Shown here piece by piece: positions 9,917-16,566 of a stretch of 32,699 nucleotides of DNA; positions within the stretch are counted from its first letter, which is position 1, and each line of letters opens with the position of its first letter. A program made the position numbers and the translations under genes. The notes below the pieces were generated by a model, which was not told the origin of the DNA, ran no database searches, and was given only the letters and a program-made list of their open reading frames with translations. Source of the DNA: Candidatus Eiseniibacteriota bacterium (GTDB lineage Bacteria; Eisenbacteria; RBG-16-71-46). Location: positions 1 through 32,699 of the forward strand of contig JADLGX010000366.1 in the NCBI GenBank assembly GCA_020849095.1, written 5' to 3'.

Positions 9917-9946
9917 TTGACGGTGGCTCTGCGCGCCCCGCAGAAT
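9917..9946 (+). promoter_or_regulatory. Sigma-70-type promoter giving a near-leaderless transcript
   Basis: TTGACG (5/6 match to the -35 consensus) is followed by an 18-nt spacer and CAGAAT (4/6 match to the -10). The -10 ends 8 nt before the ATG at 9955, so transcription should begin at or within 1-2 nt of the start codon. No Shine-Dalgarno sequence precedes that ATG, which fits leaderless translation. Confidence 0.6.
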
Positions 9947-9954
9947 CCGCCCCC

Positions 9955-10572
9955 ATGAGTCCCACCGAGCCCGAGCCCCGCCCGGCCCCGCCGGATCCCA
10001 TCCCGCTGCACCGGCACGCCGAAGCCGACCTGCGCTACATCCGCACGGCCATCGAGCGCGCCCACGAGTTCACGTCCATCTCGGGCTGGGGCCAGGTGCT
10101 CGTGGGCGTCACCGCGATCGGCGCCGCCCTGCTGGCGCCCGCCGATCTGTCGACCGACCGCTGGGTGGCCATCTGGCTCGGCGAGGCGCTGGTGGCCGCC
10201 GCGATCAGCGTGAGCAGCGCCGCGCTCAAGGCGCAGCGGCTGGGACTGCCGCTCTTCGGTGTGGCCGGCCGGCGCTTCCTGCTCGCCTTCGCCACGCCTG
10301 CCGCGGCCGGCATCGCGCTGACCGCCGCGATGGTGCGCGGCGACGCCAACGCACTTCTGCCCGCCACGTGGCTGCTGCTGTACGGCGCGGCCGTCACCGG
10401 CGGCGGCGCGTTCTCGGTTCCCAGCGTGCCCGCGATGGGTGCGTGCTTCATGGCGCTCGGCGTTCTCGCGGCGTTCGCGCCGCCCGAGTGGGCCAACGCG
10501 ATTCTCGCGCTCGGCTTCGGCGGAGTGCACCTGGTTTTCGGAGCATGGATCGGACGGAGGCACGATGGCTGA
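9955..10572 (+). CDS. Polytopic membrane protein of unknown function
   Basis: This 205-residue protein starts at ATG 9955; the upstream part of the ORF (from 9391) is a shadow of the DUF547 gene. A proline-rich N-terminus (PEPRPAPPDPIPLH) and a charged stretch (HAEADLRYIRTAIERAHEF) are followed by about six hydrophobic segments, for example GWGQVLVGVTAIGAALL, FLLAFATPAAAGIALTAA, WLLLYGAAVTGGGAF and ALGFGGVHLVFGAWIG. I do not recognise a named family. It ends inside the start of a winged-helix regulator gene (8-nt overlap), so the two are probably made together. The regulator may control this membrane protein, or the membrane protein may be its signal partner; both ideas are inference. Confidence 0.75.
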   Translation: MSPTEPEPRPAPPDPIPLHRHAEADLRYIRTAIERAHEFTSISGWGQVLVGVTAIGAALLAPADLSTDRWVAIWLGEALVAAAISVSSAALKAQRLGLPLFGVAGRRFLLAFATPAAAGIALTAAMVRGDANALLPATWLLLYGAAVTGGGAFSVPSVPAMGACFMALGVLAAFAPPEWANAILALGFGGVHLVFGAWIGRRHDG

Positions 10573-10936
10573 ACCCGCACGCAAGAAAGCCGCGCGGCGC
10601 GCACCGGAGGCGGCCAAGGCCTCGTCCCCGGCCACGTCGGCGAACCATTCGCTCGATCGCGTCATTCACGAACGCGTGCGGCTGGCCATCGTCAGCGCGC
10701 TCGCGGTGACGCCGGCGATGTCGTTCAACGACCTCAAGAAGCTGCTGCGCATCACCGACGGCAACCTGAGCGTGCATGCCCGGCGGCTCGAGGAGGCCGG
10801 TTACCTGGAGTGCCTCAAGTCGTTCGAGGGGCGGCTGCCGCGCACGGAGTACCGGCTGACGCCGGCCGGCAAGCGCGCACTGCAGGGCTATCTCGATCAC
10901 ATGGAAGCGCTGATCCGGGCGACGCGCGCGCGCTGA
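10565..10936 (+). CDS. Winged-helix transcriptional regulator (HTH_34-like)
   Basis: This 123-residue regulator starts at ATG 10565 with GGAGG 4 nt upstream, overlapping the end of the membrane-protein gene by 8 nt. A basic Ala/Lys-rich N-terminus of about 28 residues leads into a winged-helix domain: LDRVIHERVRLAIVSALAV, then SFNDLKKLLRITDGNLSVHARRLEEAGYLE (helix-turn-helix with recognition helix), then the wing RLPRTEYRLTPAGKRALQGYL. This matches the short MarR/ArsR-related winged-helix family (PF13601 type) that acts as a cytoplasmic DNA-binding dimer. No metal- or ligand-binding residues stand out. The likely target is its own operon, but I see no convincing operator palindrome at the promoter. 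Confidence 0.85.
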   Translation: MAEPARKKAARRAPEAAKASSPATSANHSLDRVIHERVRLAIVSALAVTPAMSFNDLKKLLRITDGNLSVHARRLEEAGYLECLKSFEGRLPRTEYRLTPAGKRALQGYLDHMEALIRATRAR

Positions 10937-11062
10937 CGGCGCGCCTTCGCCCTGAACTCGCACTTTACTTCGCAAAGGGCCCGGCCGATGACAGCCACAT
11001 CCGCTCGTCCGTGGCCTGGCCGCCCTGGCGAACCGTCCCGACACTCTCCGGAGACACCGACC

Positions 11063-11224
11063 ATGAAGCGCACGAAGCGAGTCCGCCGTGACTCCCGCAC
11101 CACGTCCGTTCCCCGCCGTACCGAACTCCGCCGGCTGAACGACTCGTGGCCGCTGGCCGGCCGCGTGGCCGTGGCCGTGCTGGGCGCCGTGGGCCGCCTG
11201 GCCCGCCGGCTCGGCCCGGCGTAA
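11063..11224 (+). CDS. Small basic hypothetical protein (53 aa)
   Basis: ATG 11063 follows GGAG with about 9 nt spacing and opens a 53-codon frame. The product is highly basic at the N-terminus (KRTKRVRRDSRTT) and ends in a short amphipathic or membrane-leaning segment (AGRVAVAVLGAVGRLARRL). I recognise no family. Support comes from the ribosome binding site, from its position in an otherwise empty 416-bp gap, and from a GC hairpin followed by CTCTTT just downstream. A chance ORF in GC-rich DNA remains quite possible. Confidence 0.4.
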   Translation: MKRTKRVRRDSRTTSVPRRTELRRLNDSWPLAGRVAVAVLGAVGRLARRLGPA

Positions 11225-11272
11225 CGACCCTGCGCTGAGCCCCGCGCGGCCCGCGCCAGTCCCCCCGGCCGC

Positions 11273-11294
11273 CGCGCCCGGAGGCGCGCTCTTT
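11273..11294 (+). terminator. Possible intrinsic terminator
   Basis: CGCGCC-CGGA-GGCGCG forms a perfect 6-bp stem with a tetraloop, followed by CTCTTT. The T-tract is short, so efficiency is doubtful. It would isolate the small ORF from the sigma-factor operon. Confidence 0.4.
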
Positions 11295-11316
11295 CGCCAG
11301 GTCCCGGTCCGCCTCC

Positions 11317-11340
11317 AACCTTTGGACCGTTCCCGCCGTC
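11317..11340 (+). promoter_or_regulatory. Candidate ECF-type (autoregulatory) promoter
   Basis: AACCTTT (11317-11323) and CGTC (11337-11340) are separated so that AAC and CGTC lie 17 nt apart, the arrangement of many ECF sigma promoters (-35 with AAC, -10 with CGTC). It lies directly before the ECF sigma gene, which suggests autoregulation. The expected transcription start falls within a few nucleotides of ATG 11353, and no Shine-Dalgarno sequence is present there. Confidence 0.45.
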
Positions 11341-11352
11341 CTATCCGGTGCA

Positions 11353-11949
11353 ATGGAAGTCACGGCCACCTGGCAGTTGCGCCCTTTCATCACGGAAACC
11401 AGAGCCCTGTCCCCGATCCTCGAGACCAGTGACGTGGCGGCTGCCGCGCGCGGTGATGCGCGGGCTTTCGCGCGCCTCTACGAGGAGCACAAGGACCGGA
11501 TCTACGGACTCGCGGTCCGCATGGCGGGCTTCGACCGCGCCGCCGAGCTGACGCAGGACGTGTTCGTCCGGGCCTGGCAGAAACTGGGTTCCTTCCGGGG
11601 CGATGCGCAGTTCTCCACCTGGCTCCACCGGCTCGCGGTCAACTGGATCATCAGCCGGCGGGCCGCGTGGTCGACCGAGCGCATGCGGTTCCTCGATTCC
11701 GAGGAGGCGCTCGACGGCCTCACGGCGCGGCCCTCGCAGCGCGACCTGTCCATGGACTTCGAGACGGCGATCGCGCGGCTTCCCGAGGGAGCGCGCATGG
11801 TGTTCCTGCTTCACGATGTCGAAGGCTACCGCCACGAGGAGATCGCCAAGCTGCTGGGGGTCACCTCGGGCACCACCAAAGCGCAGCTGCATCGAGCCCG
11901 GATGATGTTGCGCACGGTCCTTTCACCGACGGAATCCCAGTCATCATGA
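11353..11949 (+). CDS. ECF-family RNA polymerase sigma factor
   Basis: This is a 198-residue sigma-70 family factor with only regions 2 and 4. Region 2 includes FARLYEEHKDRIYGLAVRM, AAELTQDVFVRAWQKLGSF and FSTWLHRLAVNWIISRRA; region 4 includes ALARLPEGARMVFLL-type spacing and the helix-turn-helix GYRHEEIAKLLGVTSGTTKAQLHRAR. ATG 11353 has no clear ribosome binding site and sits just after an ECF-like promoter, so it may be read from a leaderless message. The stop overlaps the next gene's ATG (ATGA), the usual arrangement for a sigma factor and its anti-sigma factor. In the cell it should redirect RNA polymerase to its own operon and possibly to unlinked genes; the inducing signal is unknown. 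Confidence 0.92.
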   Translation: MEVTATWQLRPFITETRALSPILETSDVAAAARGDARAFARLYEEHKDRIYGLAVRMAGFDRAAELTQDVFVRAWQKLGSFRGDAQFSTWLHRLAVNWIISRRAAWSTERMRFLDSEEALDGLTARPSQRDLSMDFETAIARLPEGARMVFLLHDVEGYRHEEIAKLLGVTSGTTKAQLHRARMMLRTVLSPTESQSS

Positions 11950-12626
11950 GCGACCGCTGGACGGACACGCTTTCCGAATACCTCGACGGCGACATGCCGG
12001 CGACCGAGGCGCGCGAACTCGAACGCCATCTCGAGTCGTGCGAGGAATGCCGGCTCACACTCGAACAACTCCGCGGAGTCATGGCGGGCGCGCGTGCGCT
12101 CGTGGACCCGCCGGCGCCGGACGATCTCTGGGCGGGGATCGCGTCACGAATCGGCACGGCGGGATCCACCAGCGCATCGCGCGGCAAGGTGCTCGAGCTT
12201 CCGTTCCACATGCGCAGCGTCGCGCTGCCCTGGGCGATGGCGGCGGGTTTCGCGCTGCTGCTCGTGGGCGCGGCGGGCATGTGGTTCGTGATGCGGGGCC
12301 CCGCGCCCTCGCCGGGCTCGATCGCGCAGCGCGACGCCGACACGCCGGCCAACGGCGGCGTGCAGTTCGCGTCGTTCGACGCGGCGCAGGTCGAGACCGA
12401 GATCGCGCAGCTGCAGTCGGCGCTCGATCACGGCCGCGAGCGCCTCGATCCCAAGACGGTCGAGGTGCTCGAGAAGAACCTCACCATCATCCGGCAGGCC
12501 ACCGCCGACGCGCGGCTCGCGCTCGCGAAGGATCCGGCCAACCGGGAGCTCCAGACCTACTTCGCGGGCACGGTCGGCCGCAAGCTCGACCTCGTGCGCC
12601 GCGCGGCCACGCTCGCGGGAGTCTGA
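11946..12626 (+). CDS. Membrane-anchored zinc-finger anti-sigma factor
   Basis: This 226-residue protein has the classic layout. A cytoplasmic zf-HC2 motif at residues 28-35 (HLESCEEC, H-x3-C-x2-C) is preceded by EYLDGDMPATEARELE. One membrane segment lies at about 93-116 (ALPWAMAAGFALLLVGAAGMWF), and a periplasmic portion follows, rich in predicted helix (QVETEIAQLQSALDHGRERLD; LEKNLTIIRQATADARLALA). The zinc-binding domain is known in this family to hold the cognate ECF sigma factor inactive. The periplasmic coiled region is presumably the sensor or the target of regulated proteolysis. It overlaps the sigma gene by 4 nt and is followed 4 nt later by the first DUF4097-like gene. Confidence 0.9.
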   Translation: MSDRWTDTLSEYLDGDMPATEARELERHLESCEECRLTLEQLRGVMAGARALVDPPAPDDLWAGIASRIGTAGSTSASRGKVLELPFHMRSVALPWAMAAGFALLLVGAAGMWFVMRGPAPSPGSIAQRDADTPANGGVQFASFDAAQVETEIAQLQSALDHGRERLDPKTVEVLEKNLTIIRQATADARLALAKDPANRELQTYFAGTVGRKLDLVRRAATLAGV

Positions 12627-12630
12627 CGCC

Positions 12631-13779
12631 ATGCGCCGCTTCGTCCTGCTTTCGGTATCGCTCACGCTCGCGGTCACGCTGGTGACCTCGGCCGGGGCGC
12701 GCGAGCGCGAGGAACGCCAAGTTCGCGTGTACCGGCTCGCGCCGGCGCCGGCGCCCGCTCCGGCCGCCTTGCCGGTGCCGCCGCAGTCGCGCGAGAGCTA
12801 CGCGCCCACGCCGGATGCGCCGGCGTCCCCGCCCGAGTACTGGGAGTTCACGTTCGGCGCCGGCCCGCGCACGTTCGAGGCCCGGACCGACACGATCATC
12901 ATGGTTCCCAAGGGCACCGCGCTGGCGCTGAGCAACATGGTCGGCGACATCAGCGTGGAGAGCTGGAAGAAGAACGCGGTCCGGCTGCGCGCGCAGCACG
13001 CGCGGCGCGACCGCTTCGTGCTGTCGATCAAGCACGGCGTGCTCACGATCGAGGCGGTCAACCGCCGCGGGATGCCCCCGTTCGTGGACTACGACCTGGT
13101 CGTGCCCGAATGGATGGCGCTGCGCCTGTCCGGCATCGAGACGGACATCCGCATCGACGGCATGGATTCCGCCGTCCAGGCGGAATGCATGCGGGGCGAC
13201 ATCACCGTGACCAACAGCGAGGGCCCGCTCCAGCTCAGCTCGATCGAGGGCTCGGTGATGGTGACCGACGCGCACGACGTGAGCGCCACGTCCATCAACA
13301 ACAACGTGCAGCTCGAGCGCATCGGCGGGCAGATCGAGGTCGAGAGCGTGAACGGCGACATTCGCCTGGGCGAGGTGCGCTCCGGCGACGTGCAGGCCAG
13401 CTCGATGACCGGCTCGGTGGTCTTCTCGGGCGCCTTTCAGCCGCGCGGCCGCTACCGGCTCACTTCGCACACGGGCAACCTTCAGGTGGGGGTTCCCGTA
13501 AACGCACAGGTCGACGTGAGCGTGGCTTCGTACAACGGCGCGTTCCAGAGCTCGTTCCCGCTGCAGGTGGGGCGCCAGCGCAACGGCCGCAGGTTCAACT
13601 TCACGCTCGGCACCGGCGGCTCGCTGCTCGAACTCGAATCGTTCCAGGGGTTGATCCAGCTGATGCGCCCGGGAGCGCTCGAGCCGGCCCAGCCCGCCAA
13701 GGCACCCAAGCCACCCAAGGCGCAGAAGGCGCCTCGGGCGCCACAGACTCCGGCCCGGCCGGAAGGGGAGAACCGATGA
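12631..13779 (+). CDS. Exported DUF4097-like beta-solenoid protein 1
   Basis: This 382-residue protein has a signal peptide (MRRFVLLSVSLTLAVTLVTSAGA), a Pro/Ala-rich linker (LAPAPAPAPAALPVPP) and a repetitive beta-strand body. The body has the short 'G.I.V....G.V.' rungs of DUF4097/adhesin-like domains: LSNMVGDISVESW, LSGIETDIRIDGM, SIEGSVMVTDAH, SVNGDIRLGEVRS and SSMTGSVVFSG. The tail after about residue 347 is Pro/Lys/Ala-rich (KAPKPPKAQKAPRAPQTP), which could interact with peptidoglycan or simply be disordered. It is the third gene of the sigma/anti-sigma operon. Proteins of this type are often found beside ECF or LiaFSR-type envelope-stress regulators; an envelope role here is inference. 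Its last codon overlaps the next gene (ATGA). Confidence 0.85.
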   Translation: MRRFVLLSVSLTLAVTLVTSAGAREREERQVRVYRLAPAPAPAPAALPVPPQSRESYAPTPDAPASPPEYWEFTFGAGPRTFEARTDTIIMVPKGTALALSNMVGDISVESWKKNAVRLRAQHARRDRFVLSIKHGVLTIEAVNRRGMPPFVDYDLVVPEWMALRLSGIETDIRIDGMDSAVQAECMRGDITVTNSEGPLQLSSIEGSVMVTDAHDVSATSINNNVQLERIGGQIEVESVNGDIRLGEVRSGDVQASSMTGSVVFSGAFQPRGRYRLTSHTGNLQVGVPVNAQVDVSVASYNGAFQSSFPLQVGRQRNGRRFNFTLGTGGSLLELESFQGLIQLMRPGALEPAQPAKAPKPPKAQKAPRAPQTPARPEGENR

Positions 13780-14594
13780 ACGACCTGATCCGCACCCTGC
13801 GTTCCGCGCGGCTGCTCGTCGCGGCGGGCGCCACGCTGATCGCGCTGAGCAGCGGAACCTCGTCGTGGGCGGGGGAGCACGGCGGCAAGCACGAGAGCTG
13901 GAGCTGGCAGGGCGCCGCGCCGGCCACGGGCAAGCTCGCGATCCACGGGGTCAACGGCCAGATCTCCGCCGAACCCGCCACGGGCAACCGCATCGAGATC
14001 ACCGCCGACAAGCACGGCCGCAAGCAGGATCCCTCCACGGTCGAGATCAAGGTGGTGCAGGACTCCGACGGCATCTCGGTGTGCGCGGTATATCCCGACG
14101 GCGGCAGCCCCTGCACGGGCCGCGGCAACATGCACCGGAACACGCGCAACAACGACGTGCAGGTGGACTTCACGGTGCGCGTTCCCGCCGGGCTCACGTT
14201 CGACGCGAACACGGTCAACGGCGCCGTGCGCGCGATCGGGCTGAACGGCCCGGTGCGGGCGCACACGGTCAACGGCGAGTGCGAGATCGAAACCTCGCAG
14301 AGCGGCGAGGCTTCCACCGTCAACGGTGGCGTGCGCGCCACGATCGGCAAGGTGGGCGCCCGCGAGAAGCTCGACTTCAACACCGTCAACGGCAGCATCA
14401 CGCTGCTCCTGCCCGACGGCATCGACGCACGGCTCGACGGCAGCACGGTGAACGGCTCGATCCAGTCCGACTTCCCGGCCAAGGTGTCGGGCAAGTGGGG
14501 GCCGCGCTCCATGACCGCCACGCTGGGCGAAGGTGGCGCGCGGGTGAACGCCTCGACCGTGAACGGATCCATCCGGGTGCGCCGCTCGCAGTAG
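13776..14594 (+). CDS. Exported DUF4097-like beta-solenoid protein 2
   Basis: This 272-residue protein is translationally coupled to its predecessor (ATGA) and preceded by GGAAGGGGAG. It has a signal peptide (ARLLVAAGATLIALSSGTSSWA). The body is a ladder of repeated turns with the motif [HNS]TVNG[SAEG]: GVNGQI, NTVNGAV, HTVNGEC, STVNGGV, NTVNGSI, STVNGSI and STVNGSI, ending at VRRSQ. Such regular spacing indicates a right-handed beta-solenoid. Two cysteines (SVCAVYP, SPCTGRG) could form a disulfide in the periplasm. It appears to be a diverged paralogue of the preceding gene. The operon ends here at a strong terminator. Function is not known; structural, adhesive or signal-feedback roles are all possible. 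Confidence 0.85.
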   Translation: MNDLIRTLRSARLLVAAGATLIALSSGTSSWAGEHGGKHESWSWQGAAPATGKLAIHGVNGQISAEPATGNRIEITADKHGRKQDPSTVEIKVVQDSDGISVCAVYPDGGSPCTGRGNMHRNTRNNDVQVDFTVRVPAGLTFDANTVNGAVRAIGLNGPVRAHTVNGECEIETSQSGEASTVNGGVRATIGKVGAREKLDFNTVNGSITLLLPDGIDARLDGSTVNGSIQSDFPAKVSGKWGPRSMTATLGEGGARVNASTVNGSIRVRRSQ

Positions 14595-14646
14595 CGCCCG
14601 AAGAGTTGCACCTCCTGCCCGGACGCGAACCCCGGGCTGGACACCA

Positions 14647-14698
14647 CCGCGGGCCCGCGTCTACTGGGTGTCGACGCCGGGTCCGCGGCTTTTCTTTT
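14647..14698 (+). terminator. Strong intrinsic terminator of the ECF operon
   Basis: An 11-bp arm CCGCGGGCCCG (14647-14657) pairs with CGGGTCCGCGG (14678-14688) with one G-U pair. An inner CGTC/GACG pairing extends the stem. CTTTTCTTTT follows directly. This is the most convincing Rho-independent terminator in the window. Confidence 0.85.
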
Positions 14699-14780
14699 CG
14701 GCGCCGTGACCGCCGGCGCCTCGGGGCCGTGTTAGCATTCGCGCGCCGTGCACGCCGCCGTCCACTCCGGAGCCCTTCGC

Positions 14781-15260
14781 ATGCGTTCCACCCCGACGAA
14801 CCTCGTTCTCGCGCTCGCGCTGGCCCTCGCGGCCGTGGCCGCGTTTCCGGGCGCAGCGGGCCGGGCCTGCGCGCAGGGCGCGTCGCGGTTCACCTGAGTG
14901 CCGGACATGGTCCCGTCGGGACCAGTCGTGGATTCGGAGTTCGCGCTCTTCCACATGCAGCGCGCGCTGTGGGACCCCGTGGACCCCGACCGCCTGGGCT
15001 CTCTGGCGGACACGCTGCAGTACCGCGTGAACGGCGAGGTGTACCGCTTCGCCGACGAGCGCACGCTGCACCGCTTCGTGATGGCCCCGGCCCTGTACTG
15101 CGGGCTGGTGCGCGATCCGGTGAACGGCAGGCGGTTCCATCCCTCCACGCGCACGCCGGCCGCCTACTGGATCGGCGGCCCGTACTTCTTCTCGCACGAC
15201 TCCACCAAGGCCGCGTTCGTGGACGATCCGAAGAAGTACGAAGTGCTGCGCGCGTTTTGA
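14781..15260 (+). CDS. Exported tandem YHS-like protein with in-frame TGA (candidate selenoprotein)
   Basis: ATG 14781 has GGAG 8 nt upstream and begins a signal peptide (NLVLALALALAAVAAFPGAA). The frame meets TGA at 14895-14897 and then stays open in the same frame to TGA 15258-15260. Read through, the product is 159 residues with the TGA as residue 39. Mature N-terminus RFT-[TGA]-VPDMVPSG resembles the FTC-PMHP start of heavy-metal-binding/YHS-associated domains, with TGA in place of Cys. Two YHS-like units follow: YRVNGEVYRFADERTLHRFV...ALY, and DPVNG...YWIGGPYFFSHDSTKAAFVDDPKKY, where the usual YHS cysteines are mostly replaced. A SECIS-like hairpin lies just after TGA. Alternatives are a nonsense mutation or assembly error, or separate translation from GTG 14898, which has no ribosome binding site. 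It ends 2 nt before the cytochrome gene. Confidence 0.6.
14904..14927 (+). other. SECIS-like hairpin downstream of in-frame TGA
   Basis: TGGTCCC-GTC-GGGACCA forms a perfect 7-bp stem with a three-base loop beginning with G. GAC/GTC below a single bulged A extends it to 10 bp. The loop starts 17 nt after the TGA. Published descriptions of bacterial SECIS elements give a loop 16-37 nt from UGA with G in the first two loop positions, which this meets. Chance hairpins are common in GC-rich DNA, so this is supporting evidence only. Confidence 0.45.
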
Positions 15261-15262
15261 TC

Positions 15263-16483
15263 ATGTCGCCCGGCCGCATCGCCCGCGCGGCGGCCGCCGC
15301 GGTGTTCACCCTGCTGCTGGCCGGGTGTGCCGGCGGGCAGGAGGCGCTGCCCGCGTTCTACCGCACCCGCCCCGTGTTCGAGCAGCCCTTCGCCCACCAG
15401 CGCGTGCCGCGCGGGCTCAAGACGCTGTCGGCCGCCGAGTGCGGCAGCTGCCACGTGCAGATCTACCGCGAGTGGCGCCAGTCGGTGCACGCGCAGGCGT
15501 GGGCCGACCCGCAGTTCCAGGGCGAACTGCACAAGCAGCCCGGCGTCAGCTGGCTGTGCATCAACTGCCACACGCCGCTCGTCAATCAGCTCGACTCGCT
15601 CGTCGTGAGGCTGCAGGACGGCGACGTCGAGCGCCCGGTGAAGGTGCGCAACGCGCGCTACGACGAGTCGCTGCGCGACGAGGCGATCACCTGCGCCAGC
15701 TGCCACGTGCGCGACGGCGCGGTCGAGGGGCCGTTCGGCGACACGCGCGCCCCGCACGCCGTGCGCAAGAGCGCGGCGTTTCGCAGCGCCGAGCTGTGCC
15801 TGCGCTGCCACCAGGCGGTGCAGACCTATCCGGGTAAGTCGTTCACGTGCACGTTCGACACCGGCAACGAGTGGAAGGCGGGCCCGTTCGCGGCGAACGG
15901 CGTGGTCTGCCAGGACTGCCACATGCCGCCGGTCGAGCGTGCGCTGGTCGAGGGCGGGCCGGTGCGCCGCGTGGGCATGCACGGCTGGATCGGCAGCCAC
16001 CTGCGCAAGGGCGGCGAAACGCTGCCGGCGCTGTGGGACTCGCTCGCCGCGCGCCGCCCGCCGGGCATCGAGCTGCGCGCGGACTCCGTGCGGGCCGCCT
16101 CGCCCGGCGCGGCGGTGGAGTGGACGGTGCGCGCGGTCAACGCCAACGCCGGGCACATGCTGCCCACCGGGGACCCCGAGCGCGCGGTGATCGTCACGCT
16201 GGCGGCGCTGTCGGCGGCGGGCGACACGCTCGCGCGCGAGGACGTGCGGCTGGGCCAGCGCTGGGAGTGGTGGCCGGCGCCGCGCAAGCTGGGCGACGAG
16301 CGGCTCGCGCCCGGCGCCGAGCGCGCGATCACGTTGCGCCTTCGCGCGCCCGCGGGCGCGTGGACGCTGGGGGCGCGTGCGGTCAACGAACGCATCAGCG
16401 ACGCGAACGCGGACTTTCACCGGCTTGCCGAAAGCTATCCGCGGCGCACCGAGGTGGCGCGCGTGGCGGTGCGCCCGCGCTGA
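15263..16483 (+). CDS. Pentahaem c-type cytochrome lipoprotein
   Basis: This 406-residue protein has a lipoprotein signal (LLLAGC, Cys22). Five CxxCH haem-attachment motifs lie in the N-terminal half: CGSCH (60), CINCH (99), CASCH (144), CLRCH (179) and CQDCH (about 216). Extra His residues (SVHAQAW, TRAPHAV) are candidate distal ligands. The arrangement resembles cytochrome c-554/NrfB-like multihaem proteins. The C-terminal ~130 residues have no haem and look like a beta-sandwich (SPGAAVEWTVRAVNANAGHMLPTG). It is likely anchored in the cell envelope and carries electrons; donor and acceptor are unknown. ATG 15263 lies 2 nt after the YHS-like gene, so the two are in one operon and may work together, perhaps in metal or redox handling. 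Confidence 0.9.
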   Translation: MSPGRIARAAAAAVFTLLLAGCAGGQEALPAFYRTRPVFEQPFAHQRVPRGLKTLSAAECGSCHVQIYREWRQSVHAQAWADPQFQGELHKQPGVSWLCINCHTPLVNQLDSLVVRLQDGDVERPVKVRNARYDESLRDEAITCASCHVRDGAVEGPFGDTRAPHAVRKSAAFRSAELCLRCHQAVQTYPGKSFTCTFDTGNEWKAGPFAANGVVCQDCHMPPVERALVEGGPVRRVGMHGWIGSHLRKGGETLPALWDSLAARRPPGIELRADSVRAASPGAAVEWTVRAVNANAGHMLPTGDPERAVIVTLAALSAAGDTLAREDVRLGQRWEWWPAPRKLGDERLAPGAERAITLRLRAPAGAWTLGARAVNERISDANADFHRLAESYPRRTEVARVAVRPR

Positions 16484-16566
16484 GCATTTCGCCGCTGCGG
16501 CCGGGCCGTGCGCCGGACTAGACTGCGCGCGGTGCCTGAAGTGATTCCATCCCACTCGGAGGTTCC

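Noticed and set aside
14898-15260. Independent gene starting at GTG 14898
   Set aside because: GTG directly abuts the TGA, has no ribosome binding site and would lack the signal peptide. The frame is continuous with the upstream start. Kept only as an alternative.
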